This document shows, piece by piece, positions 1-5,251 of a stretch of 5,251 nt of DNA; position 1 is the first letter of the stretch, and each line of letters opens with the position of its first letter. Under the pieces are notes generated by a model, which made no database searches, was not told the origin of the DNA, and saw only the letters and a program-made list of their open reading frames with translations. Made by a program: the position numbers and the translations under genes. The stretch comes from Clostridiales bacterium (GTDB taxonomy: Bacteria > Bacillota > Clostridia > Oscillospirales > Butyricicoccaceae), in contig SFJM01000074.1 of the NCBI GenBank assembly GCA_004555915.1, forward strand, positions 1 through 5,251, written 5' to 3'.

Positions 1-1
1 C

Positions 2-169
2 GACTATCGGAACAAGAATACAGATAACAGCCGCAACGGACACAGCCAGAAAACGCTGCGAACCAGTTTCGGAGATGTAGAAGTAGATATTCCCAGAGAC
101 CGAAAAGGAGAATTCGAGCCTCAGCTGATTAAAAAACATCAAACCAGCATCAGTCAGGATATCGAGGAT
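2..169 (+). pseudogene. IS256-family (mutator-type) transposase fragment
   Basis: The plus frame starting at base 2 reads about 56 residues that look like the N-terminal third of an IS256-type transposase. Visible hallmarks are RNGHSQKTLRTSFGDVEV followed by DIPRDRKGEFEPQLIKKHQ and SISQDIED; the PRDR-x-G-x-FEP block is characteristic of this family. The fragment enters from the left edge, so its start is not visible. It stops matching after IED at about 167-169, where the family normally continues into the catalytic DDE domain. Beyond that point the same plus frame is only the antisense of a recombinase gene. None of the catalytic acidic residues are present in the window. It is the only plus-strand gene trace and a truncated remnant. 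Family assignment is by recognition; the exact IS is not known. Confidence 0.85.
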
Positions 170-1045
170 TTGTGTTCCCCCTTTGAACTTGCCGTTGCAT
201 TGCCAGATAACACGGCGGTAACGGTCGGTGGAGTGCCAGGTTTTGGCTCCGAAAATATCACCGCAGTCGGCGCAGATGATCATCCCGGAGAAGGAGCTGG
301 TCTGATGGTGCCGGTTGCGGCTGTTTTTGCGCCGTTCCAGCTCCACCTGAACCTGCTCCCATTCCCAGGGTTCGATGATGGCGGGGTGGCTGTCCTCCAC
401 GTAGTACTGGGGAACCTCCCCCTCGTTGATCTTGGTTTTCTTTGTGAGAAAATCCACCGTGAAAGATTTCTGAAGCAGAGCAGAACCCTTATACTTTTCA
501 TTACGCAGAATGCTCTCCTCGGTGGCCCTTTGCCAGACGGTCTTTTTTCCGTGGGTAGGGATGCCCTCCTCCGTCAGCATGGTGGCGATGGCATTGGTGG
601 ATTTCCCCTGAAGGAACTCGCGGTAGATGCGTTTGACGATCTCCGCTTCCTCCGGGACGATCTCCGGCAAACCATCGGAACCTTTGCGGTAGCCCAGGAA
701 CTGGCCGTAAGGGATGCTGACTTTACCGTCAGAGAACCGTTTCCGCTGTCCCCAGGTGACATTTTCGGAGATGCTGCGGCTTTCCTCTTGGGCCAGACTG
801 GACATGATGGTGATGAGCAGTTCCCCCTTGGAGTCGAAGGTCATGATGTTCTCTTTCTGGAAGAAGCACTCACAGCCGGCTTCCTTCAGCTTGCGGATGG
901 TGGTCAGGCTGTCCACGGTGTTTCTGGCAAAACGGCTGACAGATTTGGTGACGATGAGGTCAATTTTCCCCGCTAGGGCATCCCGAATCATGCGGTTGAA
1001 GCCGTCCCGGCGCTTGGTATTGACGGCGCTGATGCCCTCATCGGT
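170..1045 (-). pseudogene. Serine recombinase, truncated at both ends
   Basis: The minus strand encodes about 292 residues of a large serine recombinase of the type carried by Firmicute integrative elements, which excise and integrate DNA. In order it shows the second half of the resolvase domain (TDEGISAVNTKRRDGFNRM, KIDLIVTKSVSRFARNT, then SSLAQEESRSISENV), the Recombinase domain (FLGYRKG, IVPEEAEIVKRIYREFLQGK, then SILRNEKYKGSALLQK), and the start of the zinc-ribbon (GMIICADCGDIFG, WQCNGKFKG). Family members are usually about 500-550 residues. The N-terminal 60 or so residues, with the YxRVS catalytic serine, are missing and replaced in frame by lipoprotein sequence near 1045. The C-terminal part ends at the junction with the IS256 fragment near 170, just where the zinc-ribbon's last cysteine is expected. 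There is no internal stop, which suggests recent truncation. It cannot be a working recombinase. Confidence 0.9.
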
Positions 1046-1281
1046 GTAGGACACGCTGTCAAACAGGATCTGCTCCGGTTCGTCCCAGTAAAAGGCTTCG
1101 CTGTTTTCGTCTACCGTGACCAACACGTCCACGCTGGCATCTTCGTGGGTAATGGTGCCGCTGGCGACTACCTCGCCGCTGTTGCGCCAGTCATCGCCCA
1201 CTGTGTCATCTGAACCGCTGCAGGCTGTGTCAGCCCCAGGCAGAAAACCGCTGCCAGCAGAAACGCAAAATTCTATTTCAA
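1046..1281 (-). pseudogene. Degenerate 5' remnant of a lipoprotein gene
   Basis: This is the N-terminal part of a paralogue of the lipoprotein at 1871-2857. Both share GDDWRNSGEVV after the lipobox and a later QxLFDSV block. Three faults are visible. The likely start is TTG (1279-1281), with AGAGG upstream at 1291-1295. The third codon is TAG (1273-1275). Relative to the intact paralogue there are two extra bases in a TG-repeat stretch (1226-1230), which shift the signal peptide out of frame with the mature part. Correcting these gives a plausible signal MKKNFAFLLAAVFCLGLTAC. The mature part then reads into recombinase sequence at about 1043-1051, so the FG-GAP and C-terminal regions are gone. 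It lies about 30 nt downstream of the 180-residue lipoprotein gene and was probably the last gene of that operon. Confidence 0.8.
1167..1192. repeat. 26-nt exact repeat, copy 1 (lipoprotein paralogues)
   Basis: These 26 bases are identical to 2736-2761. They encode the NSGEVV neighbourhood just after the lipobox in the two paralogous lipoprotein genes. Similarity extends on both sides with scattered mismatches, so this is the best conserved part of a gene duplication and not a mobile repeat. Confidence 0.85.
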
Positions 1282-1312
1282 AAGATTTATCCTCTTTATC
1301 CCCTTCCTTTTA

Positions 1313-1855
1313 TCACTCCATCCGGTAATAAGTGTCTCCGTCCCAGACGAGAACACCTTCATCCTGGTCATACATCCGGAACCGCACACCGTCATACATG
1401 GTAGAATCCGCGTAATAGGTAGCGAATTCATCTGTGGCGTAAGAGAATGTGCCGCGGTCCATTTCCGTGGCTTCGGGGTCACCGGGCGTGCGCTGGTAGT
1501 AACTCCAGTTTCCATAACCGTCGATTACGATGAACATTTCCGCCGCAAGGTCGTTATCGTAATACCAAGTACCCTGGAACTCCGAGATATCCCGATGGTA
1601 CACCTCGGAATCCAAGTCGTAATCATCATCCCCATTTCCACTGTCGTTCCGGTCCGGTTCATCGTCCCCGGTAAGGCTATCATTAAAGTCGTCGCCCAAA
1701 CCTTCGTTGGGGTCATCCTTGGGAGATATTGTGCTGCTTTCTGCGCTTTCCGCGCTTTCCACACTTCCGGCACCTCCTCCGCAGGCCGTACAAAGGAAGC
1801 ACAGCGACAACATCATCAGCAGCACCAGTAAAAATCTTGTAGTGTTTCTTTTCAT
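1313..1855 (-). CDS. Small acidic lipoprotein, unknown function
   Basis: A 180-residue predicted lipoprotein anchored to the outer face of the membrane. The N-terminus has basic residues, a hydrophobic stretch at about 8-24 and a lipobox-like LCTAC with the lipid-acceptor cysteine at residue 25. Residues 26-90 form a low-complexity linker, first Ser/Ala/Glu (a threefold SAE-type repeat) and then very rich in Asp, Asn and Gly. Residues 92-180 form one compact domain beginning EFQGTWYYDNDL, with DGYGNWSYYQRTPGD, and ending DTYYRME; it is rich in Trp, Tyr and Asp and looks like a small beta-sheet domain. I have seen similar GTWYYDND domains in gut Clostridia lipoproteins but know no function. 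AGGAGG at 1861-1866 lies 5 nt before the ATG. The upstream gene stops 15 nt before this start, so the two are co-transcribed. It is probably surface exposed. Confidence 0.85.
   Translation of the reverse strand: MKRNTTRFLLVLLMMLSLCFLCTACGGGAGSVESAESAESSTISPKDDPNEGLGDDFNDSLTGDDEPDRNDSGNGDDDYDLDSEVYHRDISEFQGTWYYDNDLAAEMFIVIDGYGNWSYYQRTPGDPEATEMDRGTFSYATDEFATYYADSTMYDGVRFRMYDQDEGVLVWDGDTYYRME
1736..1762 (-). repeat. Three 9-nt repeats in lipoprotein linker
   Basis: The hexamer GCTTTC recurs at 1736, 1745 and 1754 with a period of 9 bases. It encodes the ESAESAES stretch just after the lipidated cysteine. This kind of short in-frame tandem repeat can expand or contract by slippage and would change only linker length. 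Confidence 0.7.
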
Positions 1856-1870
1856 AATGTCCTCCTATTC

Positions 1871-2857
1871 TCAGTCGGACATATACAGGCCATCGAAAAT
1901 GTCCTGATAAAGGGGCTTGAAATCATCTGCTGCGTCAAGCGTGACGCAGATACCGTAGAGATACGTGTAGCGATCTGTGTCCATGGCAAAAACGGTCCAT
2001 TCACGTGAGTCCTCATTCTCGCCTGTGGTATATGTCACAATATATACAGGGTAGCTCATCTTCCTGGTGTACGCATCATTTTGCTCAACGGTCTGCAAAC
2101 GGTCGGTGTTCGCCTTCCCTAAGTCCAGGGCGCAGCCAGTCAGATAGTCCTCCAAAGTCTGCGCATCATCCACGAGATTGCGCGGCAGCACCGTGTTTAC
2201 CACAAGGACCAGCCCATCCTCCGCCATATCTTCGTAGTAATACGTGCCGTCCTCGTGGTTTTCGGATTGCAGGGATTCCACATTGGCAAAGGGCAGCGCA
2301 TCGCTCATCAGTACCGGAACCGCATCACCGTCGTCCGGGACCAGGTCGCCCCGGCCGTCATCATCCGGGACCAGGTCGCCCCGGCCGTCGTCATCCGGGA
2401 TCAGGTCGCCCCGACCGTCATCATCCTCACCGAGCTGAGATTCCTCCGGCTGGTACATAAACTGTTCGCTCTCCGTGTCCCAGAACCACACCATCAGGAG
2501 TTCACTGCCGCCGTCATCGAACCTCATGGTCACGTCACTATTGCCGTCGCCGTTCAGGTCAGCGAAGTCGATGCTCTGGAAAGCCTCCCACGCGTCGCTC
2601 TCAATGGTGATCGGGTAGTTCACAGAGTCAAACAACACCTGCTCCTCCGTATCGTAATAGAAGTCAGTGTCCGCTGCATGGATGCACAACAGCACATCGG
2701 TGTCCTCTCCGTCGCGGGTGATGATGCCGCGGCCAACTACCTCGCCGCTGTTGCGCCAGTCGTCGCCCGCTGCGTCATCTGAACCTCTGCAGGCCGTCAG
2801 GCTCAGGCACAGAACCAGCGCCAGCAAAAGGCCCGCATACTTTTTCCATCTTTTCAT
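1871..2857 (-). CDS. Lipoprotein with FG-GAP-like motif and RGD repeats
   Basis: A 328-residue predicted lipoprotein. The signal peptide is MKRWKKYAGLLLALVLCLSL followed by TAC, with Cys23 as lipid acceptor. Residues 27-125 form the first domain; it holds FYYDTEEQVLFDSV and then DFADLNGDGNSDV (D100, N102, D104, D108), the calcium-loop pattern of FG-GAP/VCBS repeats. Residues 145-178 hold three 10-residue tandem repeats of type DDGRGDLVPD, each containing RGD (149-151, 159-161, 169-171). Residues 185-328 form a second domain, rich in Tyr and Thr, of unknown type. The frame also allows a start 8 codons upstream, overlapping the previous gene's stop closely, but AGGAG at 2867-2871 lies 9 nt before the internal ATG, and that start gives a normal signal peptide. 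It sits between the DUF2442 gene and the 180-residue lipoprotein in one operon. Its molecular role is unknown. Confidence 0.85.
   Translation of the reverse strand: MKRWKKYAGLLLALVLCLSLTACRGSDDAAGDDWRNSGEVVGRGIITRDGEDTDVLLCIHAADTDFYYDTEEQVLFDSVNYPITIESDAWEAFQSIDFADLNGDGNSDVTMRFDDGGSELLMVWFWDTESEQFMYQPEESQLGEDDDGRGDLIPDDDGRGDLVPDDDGRGDLVPDDGDAVPVLMSDALPFANVESLQSENHEDGTYYYEDMAEDGLVLVVNTVLPRNLVDDAQTLEDYLTGCALDLGKANTDRLQTVEQNDAYTRKMSYPVYIVTYTTGENEDSREWTVFAMDTDRYTYLYGICVTLDAADDFKPLYQDIFDGLYMSD
2331..2426 (-). repeat. Three 30-nt tandem repeats encoding RGD units
   Basis: Units lie at 2341-2370, 2371-2400 and 2401-2430, with a partial extra unit at 2331-2340. Units one and two differ by a single base; the third diverges mainly in its last four bases. 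Each encodes ten residues of the pattern DDGRGDL(V/I)PD. The near identity suggests recent expansion, and the 30-nt unit keeps the frame whatever the copy number. Confidence 0.9.
2736..2761. repeat. 26-nt exact repeat, copy 2 (lipoprotein paralogues)
   Basis: Identical to 1167-1192. It encodes the NSGEVV neighbourhood of the intact 328-residue lipoprotein and marks the best conserved part of the paralogous pair. Confidence 0.85.
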
Positions 2858-2866
2858 GTTCGTTTT

Positions 2867-2871
2867 CTCCT
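2867..2871 (-). promoter_or_regulatory. Ribosome binding site deciding the lipoprotein start
   Basis: AGGAG on the minus strand ends 9 nt before the ATG at 2855-2857. The longer frame's ATG (2879-2881) directly follows the TGA of the DUF2442 gene and has no AGGAGG-type sequence upstream. The internal ATG is therefore preferred. Confidence 0.7.
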
Positions 2872-2881
2872 CTCGTTTCAT

Positions 2882-3136
2882 TCAGATATCTTTGGGATTA
2901 TGCTCCCGCTCCGCCATGGACAGCAGTTCATCGTGGCTCAGCTCCACATTGCCGAAGCGGACAAAAATACCGTTAGCCACGGCACTGTTCCACACCTGCG
3001 GATCGGCTAGCGGCCGGAAACGGATTTTGTCAAGGTAGGGCTTCATATCCAGCAACAGACGGCTGCCCGACACGAAATCAACCTGCAGGACATATCCGTC
3101 CATTGCCTTGACCGCTAAAATATATTTTCTTTCCAC
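2882..3136 (-). CDS. DUF2442 domain protein
   Basis: An 84-residue soluble protein with no signal peptide. It spans the full DUF2442 pattern: a first beta-strand region (YILAVKAMDGYVLQVDF), then SGSRLLLDMKPYL, a middle FRPLADPQVW, the strand GIFVRFGNVELS and the final HDELL. Family members are 70-100 residues long, so this is complete. The biochemical function of DUF2442 is not established. Some members sit beside DUF4160 genes in small two-gene modules; no such partner is visible here. The start is GTG (3134-3136), backed by AGGAGG at 3143-3148, 6 nt upstream. Its TGA at 2882-2884 lies 24 nt before the lipoprotein start, so it is the first visible gene of the lipoprotein operon and may be translationally coupled to it. 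The unusual pairing of a cytoplasmic DUF2442 protein with surface lipoproteins gives no clear role. Confidence 0.85.
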   Translation of the reverse strand: MERKYILAVKAMDGYVLQVDFVSGSRLLLDMKPYLDKIRFRPLADPQVWNSAVANGIFVRFGNVELSHDELLSMAEREHNPKDI

Positions 3137-3142
3137 ATAAGT

Positions 3143-3148
3143 CCTCCT
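3143..3148 (-). promoter_or_regulatory. Ribosome binding site supporting a GTG start
   Basis: A perfect AGGAGG on the minus strand lies 6 nt before GTG (3134-3136). An ATG at 3136-3138 overlaps it but is in another frame, so the GTG is the correct start of the DUF2442 gene. Confidence 0.75.
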
Positions 3149-3245
3149 TCCTGAATTGCGCTTTAACAGCGACTGTGTTCATTCACGCAGTAGATTTTTG
3201 GGCTTTTCATAAGCTTTTGGACAGGAATGAGAATCTGTATGGTGA

Positions 3246-3273
3246 AAGGCCTCAGCATTGATGCAGAAGCCTT
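3246..3273 (-). terminator. Possible hairpin terminator after transglutaminase gene
   Basis: On the minus-strand RNA the arms 3261-3273 and 3246-3258 pair over 13 positions, with one U-U mismatch and one G-U wobble, around a 2-base loop. The hairpin begins directly after the TGA at 3275-3277. The stem ends in GCCUU, but only one further U follows before CACC, so the U-tract is weak. It may be a partial terminator or an RNA-end stabilising hairpin. Confidence 0.45.
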
Positions 3274-3274
3274 A

Positions 3275-4321
3275 TCAACCGCGTGCTGCCTCATTGATAT
3301 ATTGGATGAAGCTTGCCATATTTTCGTCTGCCTCATGTTCATAGTCGGAGGAAAGCGGAATGTAAAAATAGGAGTAATCCACATCGGTCTGTCCGACAGT
3401 ATCAAAGCTCAGTCCATCATCCCAAGTCACATCTACCAGCACGGGCTCACTGCCATCGCAGGGATAAATCACATTCCATGCGTGGCTGCTTTCTTCCGTT
3501 TCGTTGCCCCACACCCATGCGCAGTTAATGCCGGCATATTGGCAGATAAGTGCAAAAGCTCTGGCATACCCGGCACAGATAGCGGTATTTTGATTCTCGC
3601 CAAGCACATTGTATGCTTCCTGTAAAACATCGTATCTTGTTTCGCTTACCGGAATGTTCGGTTCATAGCCAACGGGGTCGTATGTTACCTTACACGCTAC
3701 ATAGTCGTGTATTTTTTGTGCGTACTCCCTTTCTTCGTCATAGTCTGAAAAGCCACCTTCGGGAGGAGGATTCTCCATAACATAGCGAAATGCTCCCAGT
3801 CTGGCTTCCAGATCAAACTCAGGCGCATCATACACAAGCTTGACCTTACCGTATACGCTGTCCGGATTGCCGTCATCCTCCGTGTACATATCCCAGTCTT
3901 TGTATGAGCTGAACAGGTAGTAGGACATTGCTTCTTCACACGCCCGCACCAGCGCAACCGAACTCACATCGTATGACAGATCCCAAGACAGCCGACACTC
4001 AAATTCGGTTCTGCCGCAGAGTAAGTTCCACAGTGCGTATTCGGATAACTGGTCCTGCGTTTCCAGAAACGGTATGTCCTCATACTTCTTTTCCCGTAGT
4101 TTCAAAACATCCGGCACAAGAGTCGGGACATCTTCAACCGTTAAATCGGCAACGGTCCGTGTGTCGGCAGGGTCTGATTCGGAATGCATATCGGTTATCC
4201 CCGAAGCAGAGGAATGATTCTCAGAGTCGTTTCCGACGGTGCAAGCGGAAAGGCTCATGCTTATGATCAGAATCAGAAGAATTATCAGGATTCTATTGCC
4301 GCCATTTTGCGTTCGCTCCAC
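3275..4321 (-). CDS. Transglutaminase-like domain lipoprotein
   Basis: A 348-residue predicted surface lipoprotein of the transglutaminase/protease-like superfamily. From the GTG start the N-terminus VERTQNGGNRILIILLILII leads into a lipobox LSAC with Cys27 as lipid acceptor. A Ser/Asp-rich linker follows to about residue 60, then a helical region. The transglutaminase core lies at about 200-310: QNTAICAGYARAF (Cys249), ESSHAWNVI (His280) and PVLVDVTWDD (Asp297) form the complete Cys-His-Asp triad. Such proteins can be cysteine proteases or amide-crosslinking enzymes; the substrate here is unknown. An upstream ATG (4355-4357) would add 12 residues, but its sequence lies in the terminator hairpin. 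GTG (4319-4321) has AGGAGG at 4329-4334, 7 nt upstream. A hairpin follows the stop, and the DUF2442 operon begins 138 nt further on in the same direction. Confidence 0.85.
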   Translation of the reverse strand: MERTQNGGNRILIILLILIISMSLSACTVGNDSENHSSASGITDMHSESDPADTRTVADLTVEDVPTLVPDVLKLREKKYEDIPFLETQDQLSEYALWNLLCGRTEFECRLSWDLSYDVSSVALVRACEEAMSYYLFSSYKDWDMYTEDDGNPDSVYGKVKLVYDAPEFDLEARLGAFRYVMENPPPEGGFSDYDEEREYAQKIHDYVACKVTYDPVGYEPNIPVSETRYDVLQEAYNVLGENQNTAICAGYARAFALICQYAGINCAWVWGNETEESSHAWNVIYPCDGSEPVLVDVTWDDGLSFDTVGQTDVDYSYFYIPLSSDYEHEADENMASFIQYINEAARG

Positions 4322-4328
4322 TGCGCTC

Positions 4329-4334
4329 CCTCCT
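4329..4334 (-). promoter_or_regulatory. Ribosome binding site supporting a GTG start
   Basis: AGGAGG on the minus strand lies 7 nt before GTG (4319-4321) of the transglutaminase-like lipoprotein gene. It sits just after the U-tract of the upstream terminator, and the longer ATG frame has no such site. The initiation region contains a doubled GGAGCG-like motif around the GTG. Confidence 0.7.
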
Positions 4335-4343
4335 TTAAAAGCA

Positions 4344-4378
4344 AAAATCCACCGCACAAATATTGTACGGTGGATTTT
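4344..4378 (-). terminator. Strong intrinsic terminator after LuxR gene
   Basis: A 16-base arm (4363-4378) pairs with 4344-4359 around a 3-base loop. On the minus-strand RNA the single imperfect position (4355/4367) is a G-U wobble, while on the plus strand it is a C-A mismatch, which favours minus-strand function. The stem ends in UUUU and continues UGCUUUU. It lies 24 nt after the LuxR-family stop codon. Confidence 0.8.
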
Positions 4379-4401
4379 AAGAAATAAACATTAACCAAAG
4401 G

Positions 4402-5251
4402 TTAGGTATTTTGTGAGAACAGCTCGGCAAGCTGCTTTCTCTTGGTTCGGGTGTCGCCCTCAATATGAAGTTTAGAATAGATCTGATTCACATACTGCTT
4501 GACGCTGCCCTCAGAGAGAAACAGCCTTTCCGCAATCTCGCGGTTCGAAAGCCGCTGTGCCATTAGCTCTACGATCTCAAATTCCCGCTGTGTCAGCGTG
4601 CCGAACGCGCCCGGGCGAATATTTGCTGTTTTTCGCGCTTTTGCCGCTTCGCCCAGCTCGATGATCTTCTCGATCAAGTCACTCTTGATTTCTCGTGCCA
4701 ACATAGGCTGCAAGCGGTCATAGTTCTCCACAAACGGCATCACAAAGCCATCCGGCGCAGCATCGGAAAGTGCCTTTGAGAACCACTCGTGCGCTTCCTC
4801 GGATTTTCCAAGCATCTCATAGGCCGCCGCGGTCTGAATGCGGATATGCAGTGCGACCAGCGCATAGTGCATTGCTTCGCACACGGCCAGCTGTCCCTCG
4901 CTACGTCCGATCACCTTGGTATAGGCGCCTTGGGCGAGATACACCTGATTTTCGATCATTTCCATCATGGGCTTGCCCGGCGCAAGAAAATTGATTGTGG
5001 AAAGCTGATGCTCGGCAAAAACGGCAGGGATTCGTTCCATCTCGCCCACCAGGGCGTGGTAGTAGGCGCTGGTGGCAGTCCATATATTGATCCATGCGGC
5101 GTTGTGCTGACGCAGCAACTCCACGCGGCGTTCCTCAAAGGAATATCGTTGCTCTACATCAGTACACAGGGAAAGCCGCCATGCGAGGAAGTCACAGCAA
5201 AGCGCCATGTTCACCTGCCCGTTCCCCTCGATCTGCGCATAGGCGTGTTCC
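4402..5251 (-). CDS. LuxR-family transcriptional regulator, C-terminal part (partial)
   Basis: The frame is open through the right edge, so the true start is outside the window. The 283 visible residues resemble the C-terminal part of large MalT-like regulators found in Clostridia, which carry an N-terminal ATPase, a TPR-like helical sensor region and a C-terminal LuxR helix-turn-helix. The helical middle includes AHEWFSKALSDA and similar TPR-like segments. The DNA-binding domain lies at about 4405-4596: LTQREFEIVELMAQRLSNRE, then IAERLFLSEGSVKQYVNQIY and SKLHI, with the recognition helix around SEGSVKQYVNQIY. The family normally binds a ligand or partner through the upstream parts; that cannot be judged here. 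The stop is TAA at 4402-4404, followed by a strong terminator. A GTG at 5212-5214 lies in frame but lacks a convincing binding site and is internal. Regulation of the neighbouring lipoproteins is possible but not shown. Confidence 0.9.
   Translation of the reverse strand, partial: EHAYAQIEGNGQVNMALCCDFLAWRLSLCTDVEQRYSFEERRVELLRQHNAAWINIWTATSAYYHALVGEMERIPAVFAEHQLSTINFLAPGKPMMEMIENQVYLAQGAYTKVIGRSEGQLAVCEAMHYALVALHIRIQTAAAYEMLGKSEEAHEWFSKALSDAAPDGFVMPFVENYDRLQPMLAREIKSDLIEKIIELGEAAKARKTANIRPGAFGTLTQREFEIVELMAQRLSNREIAERLFLSEGSVKQYVNQIYSKLHIEGDTRTKRKQLAELFSQNT

Noticed and set aside
170..976. A long plus-strand open frame of 268 codons
   Set aside because: It is exactly antisense to the recombinase, in the same triplet phase. 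Its translation matches nothing recognisable, and the minus strand matches a well-known family.
2331..2430. The 30-nt tandem repeats as a CRISPR array
   Set aside because: The units are contiguous with no spacers, and they are in frame within a coding region.
2005..2782. Plus-strand frames rich in Pro, Arg and Ser, across the RGD repeats
   Set aside because: They are antisense shadows of the repeated lipoprotein gene, whose minus frame has a signal peptide, a binding site and family-like motifs.
3149..3245. A promoter for the DUF2442 operon in the intergenic region
   Set aside because: I found no pair of -35 and -10 elements with suitable spacing; a promoter is likely here or upstream, but the sequence does not show it.
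3227..3625. A plus-strand frame of 132 codons
   Set aside because: It runs antisense to the transglutaminase core, with its catalytic triad, and has no ribosome binding site of note.
4393..4403. A small inverted repeat AACC-AAA-GGTT at the LuxR stop codon
   Set aside because: The stem is only 4-5 bp with no U-tract, and the strong hairpin just downstream explains termination.

Overview
The window looks like a piece of accessory chromosome from a gut-type Firmicute of class Clostridia (Ruminococcaceae, Oscillospiraceae or Lachnospiraceae type). The reasons are strong AGGAGG ribosome binding sites, GTG starts, several small acidic lipoproteins, a conjugative-element-type serine recombinase and a large MalT-like LuxR regulator. 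This placement rests on style and recognised families, not on a marker gene. Every recognisable gene is on the minus strand except a short IS256-type transposase fragment at the left edge.

Left third (1-1281) is a scar of broken mobile and lipoprotein DNA. A transposase fragment (2-169, plus) abuts the truncated 3' part of a serine recombinase gene (170-1045, minus). The recombinase has lost its N-terminal catalytic part and is joined in frame to the 5' part of a lipoprotein gene (1046-1281, minus). That lipoprotein remnant is a paralogue of the intact one at 1871-2857. It carries an early stop codon and a 2-nt frameshift in the signal-peptide region. The minus reading frame is open without a stop from 1309 to the left edge, across both junctions.

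Middle (1313-3136) is a tight minus-strand operon. It encodes a DUF2442 protein with a GTG start, a 328-residue lipoprotein, and a 180-residue lipoprotein. The 328-residue protein has an FG-GAP-like DxNxDGxxD motif and three tandem 10-residue repeats, each containing RGD. The broken lipoprotein paralogue follows only about 30 nt after the 180-residue gene and was probably the last gene of the same operon.

Right part (3246-5251) holds a predicted surface lipoprotein with a transglutaminase-like domain and an intact Cys-His-Asp triad. Upstream of it are a strong hairpin terminator and the C-terminal part of a LuxR-family regulator that runs off the right edge. The terminator hairpin sits only about 20 nt upstream of the transglutaminase start, so how that gene is transcribed is unclear.

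Functionally, the intact genes suggest a cluster of cell-surface lipoproteins of unknown role. No named pathway can be assigned. Several gene starts were moved from the longest open frame because a ribosome binding site points to an internal ATG or GTG.
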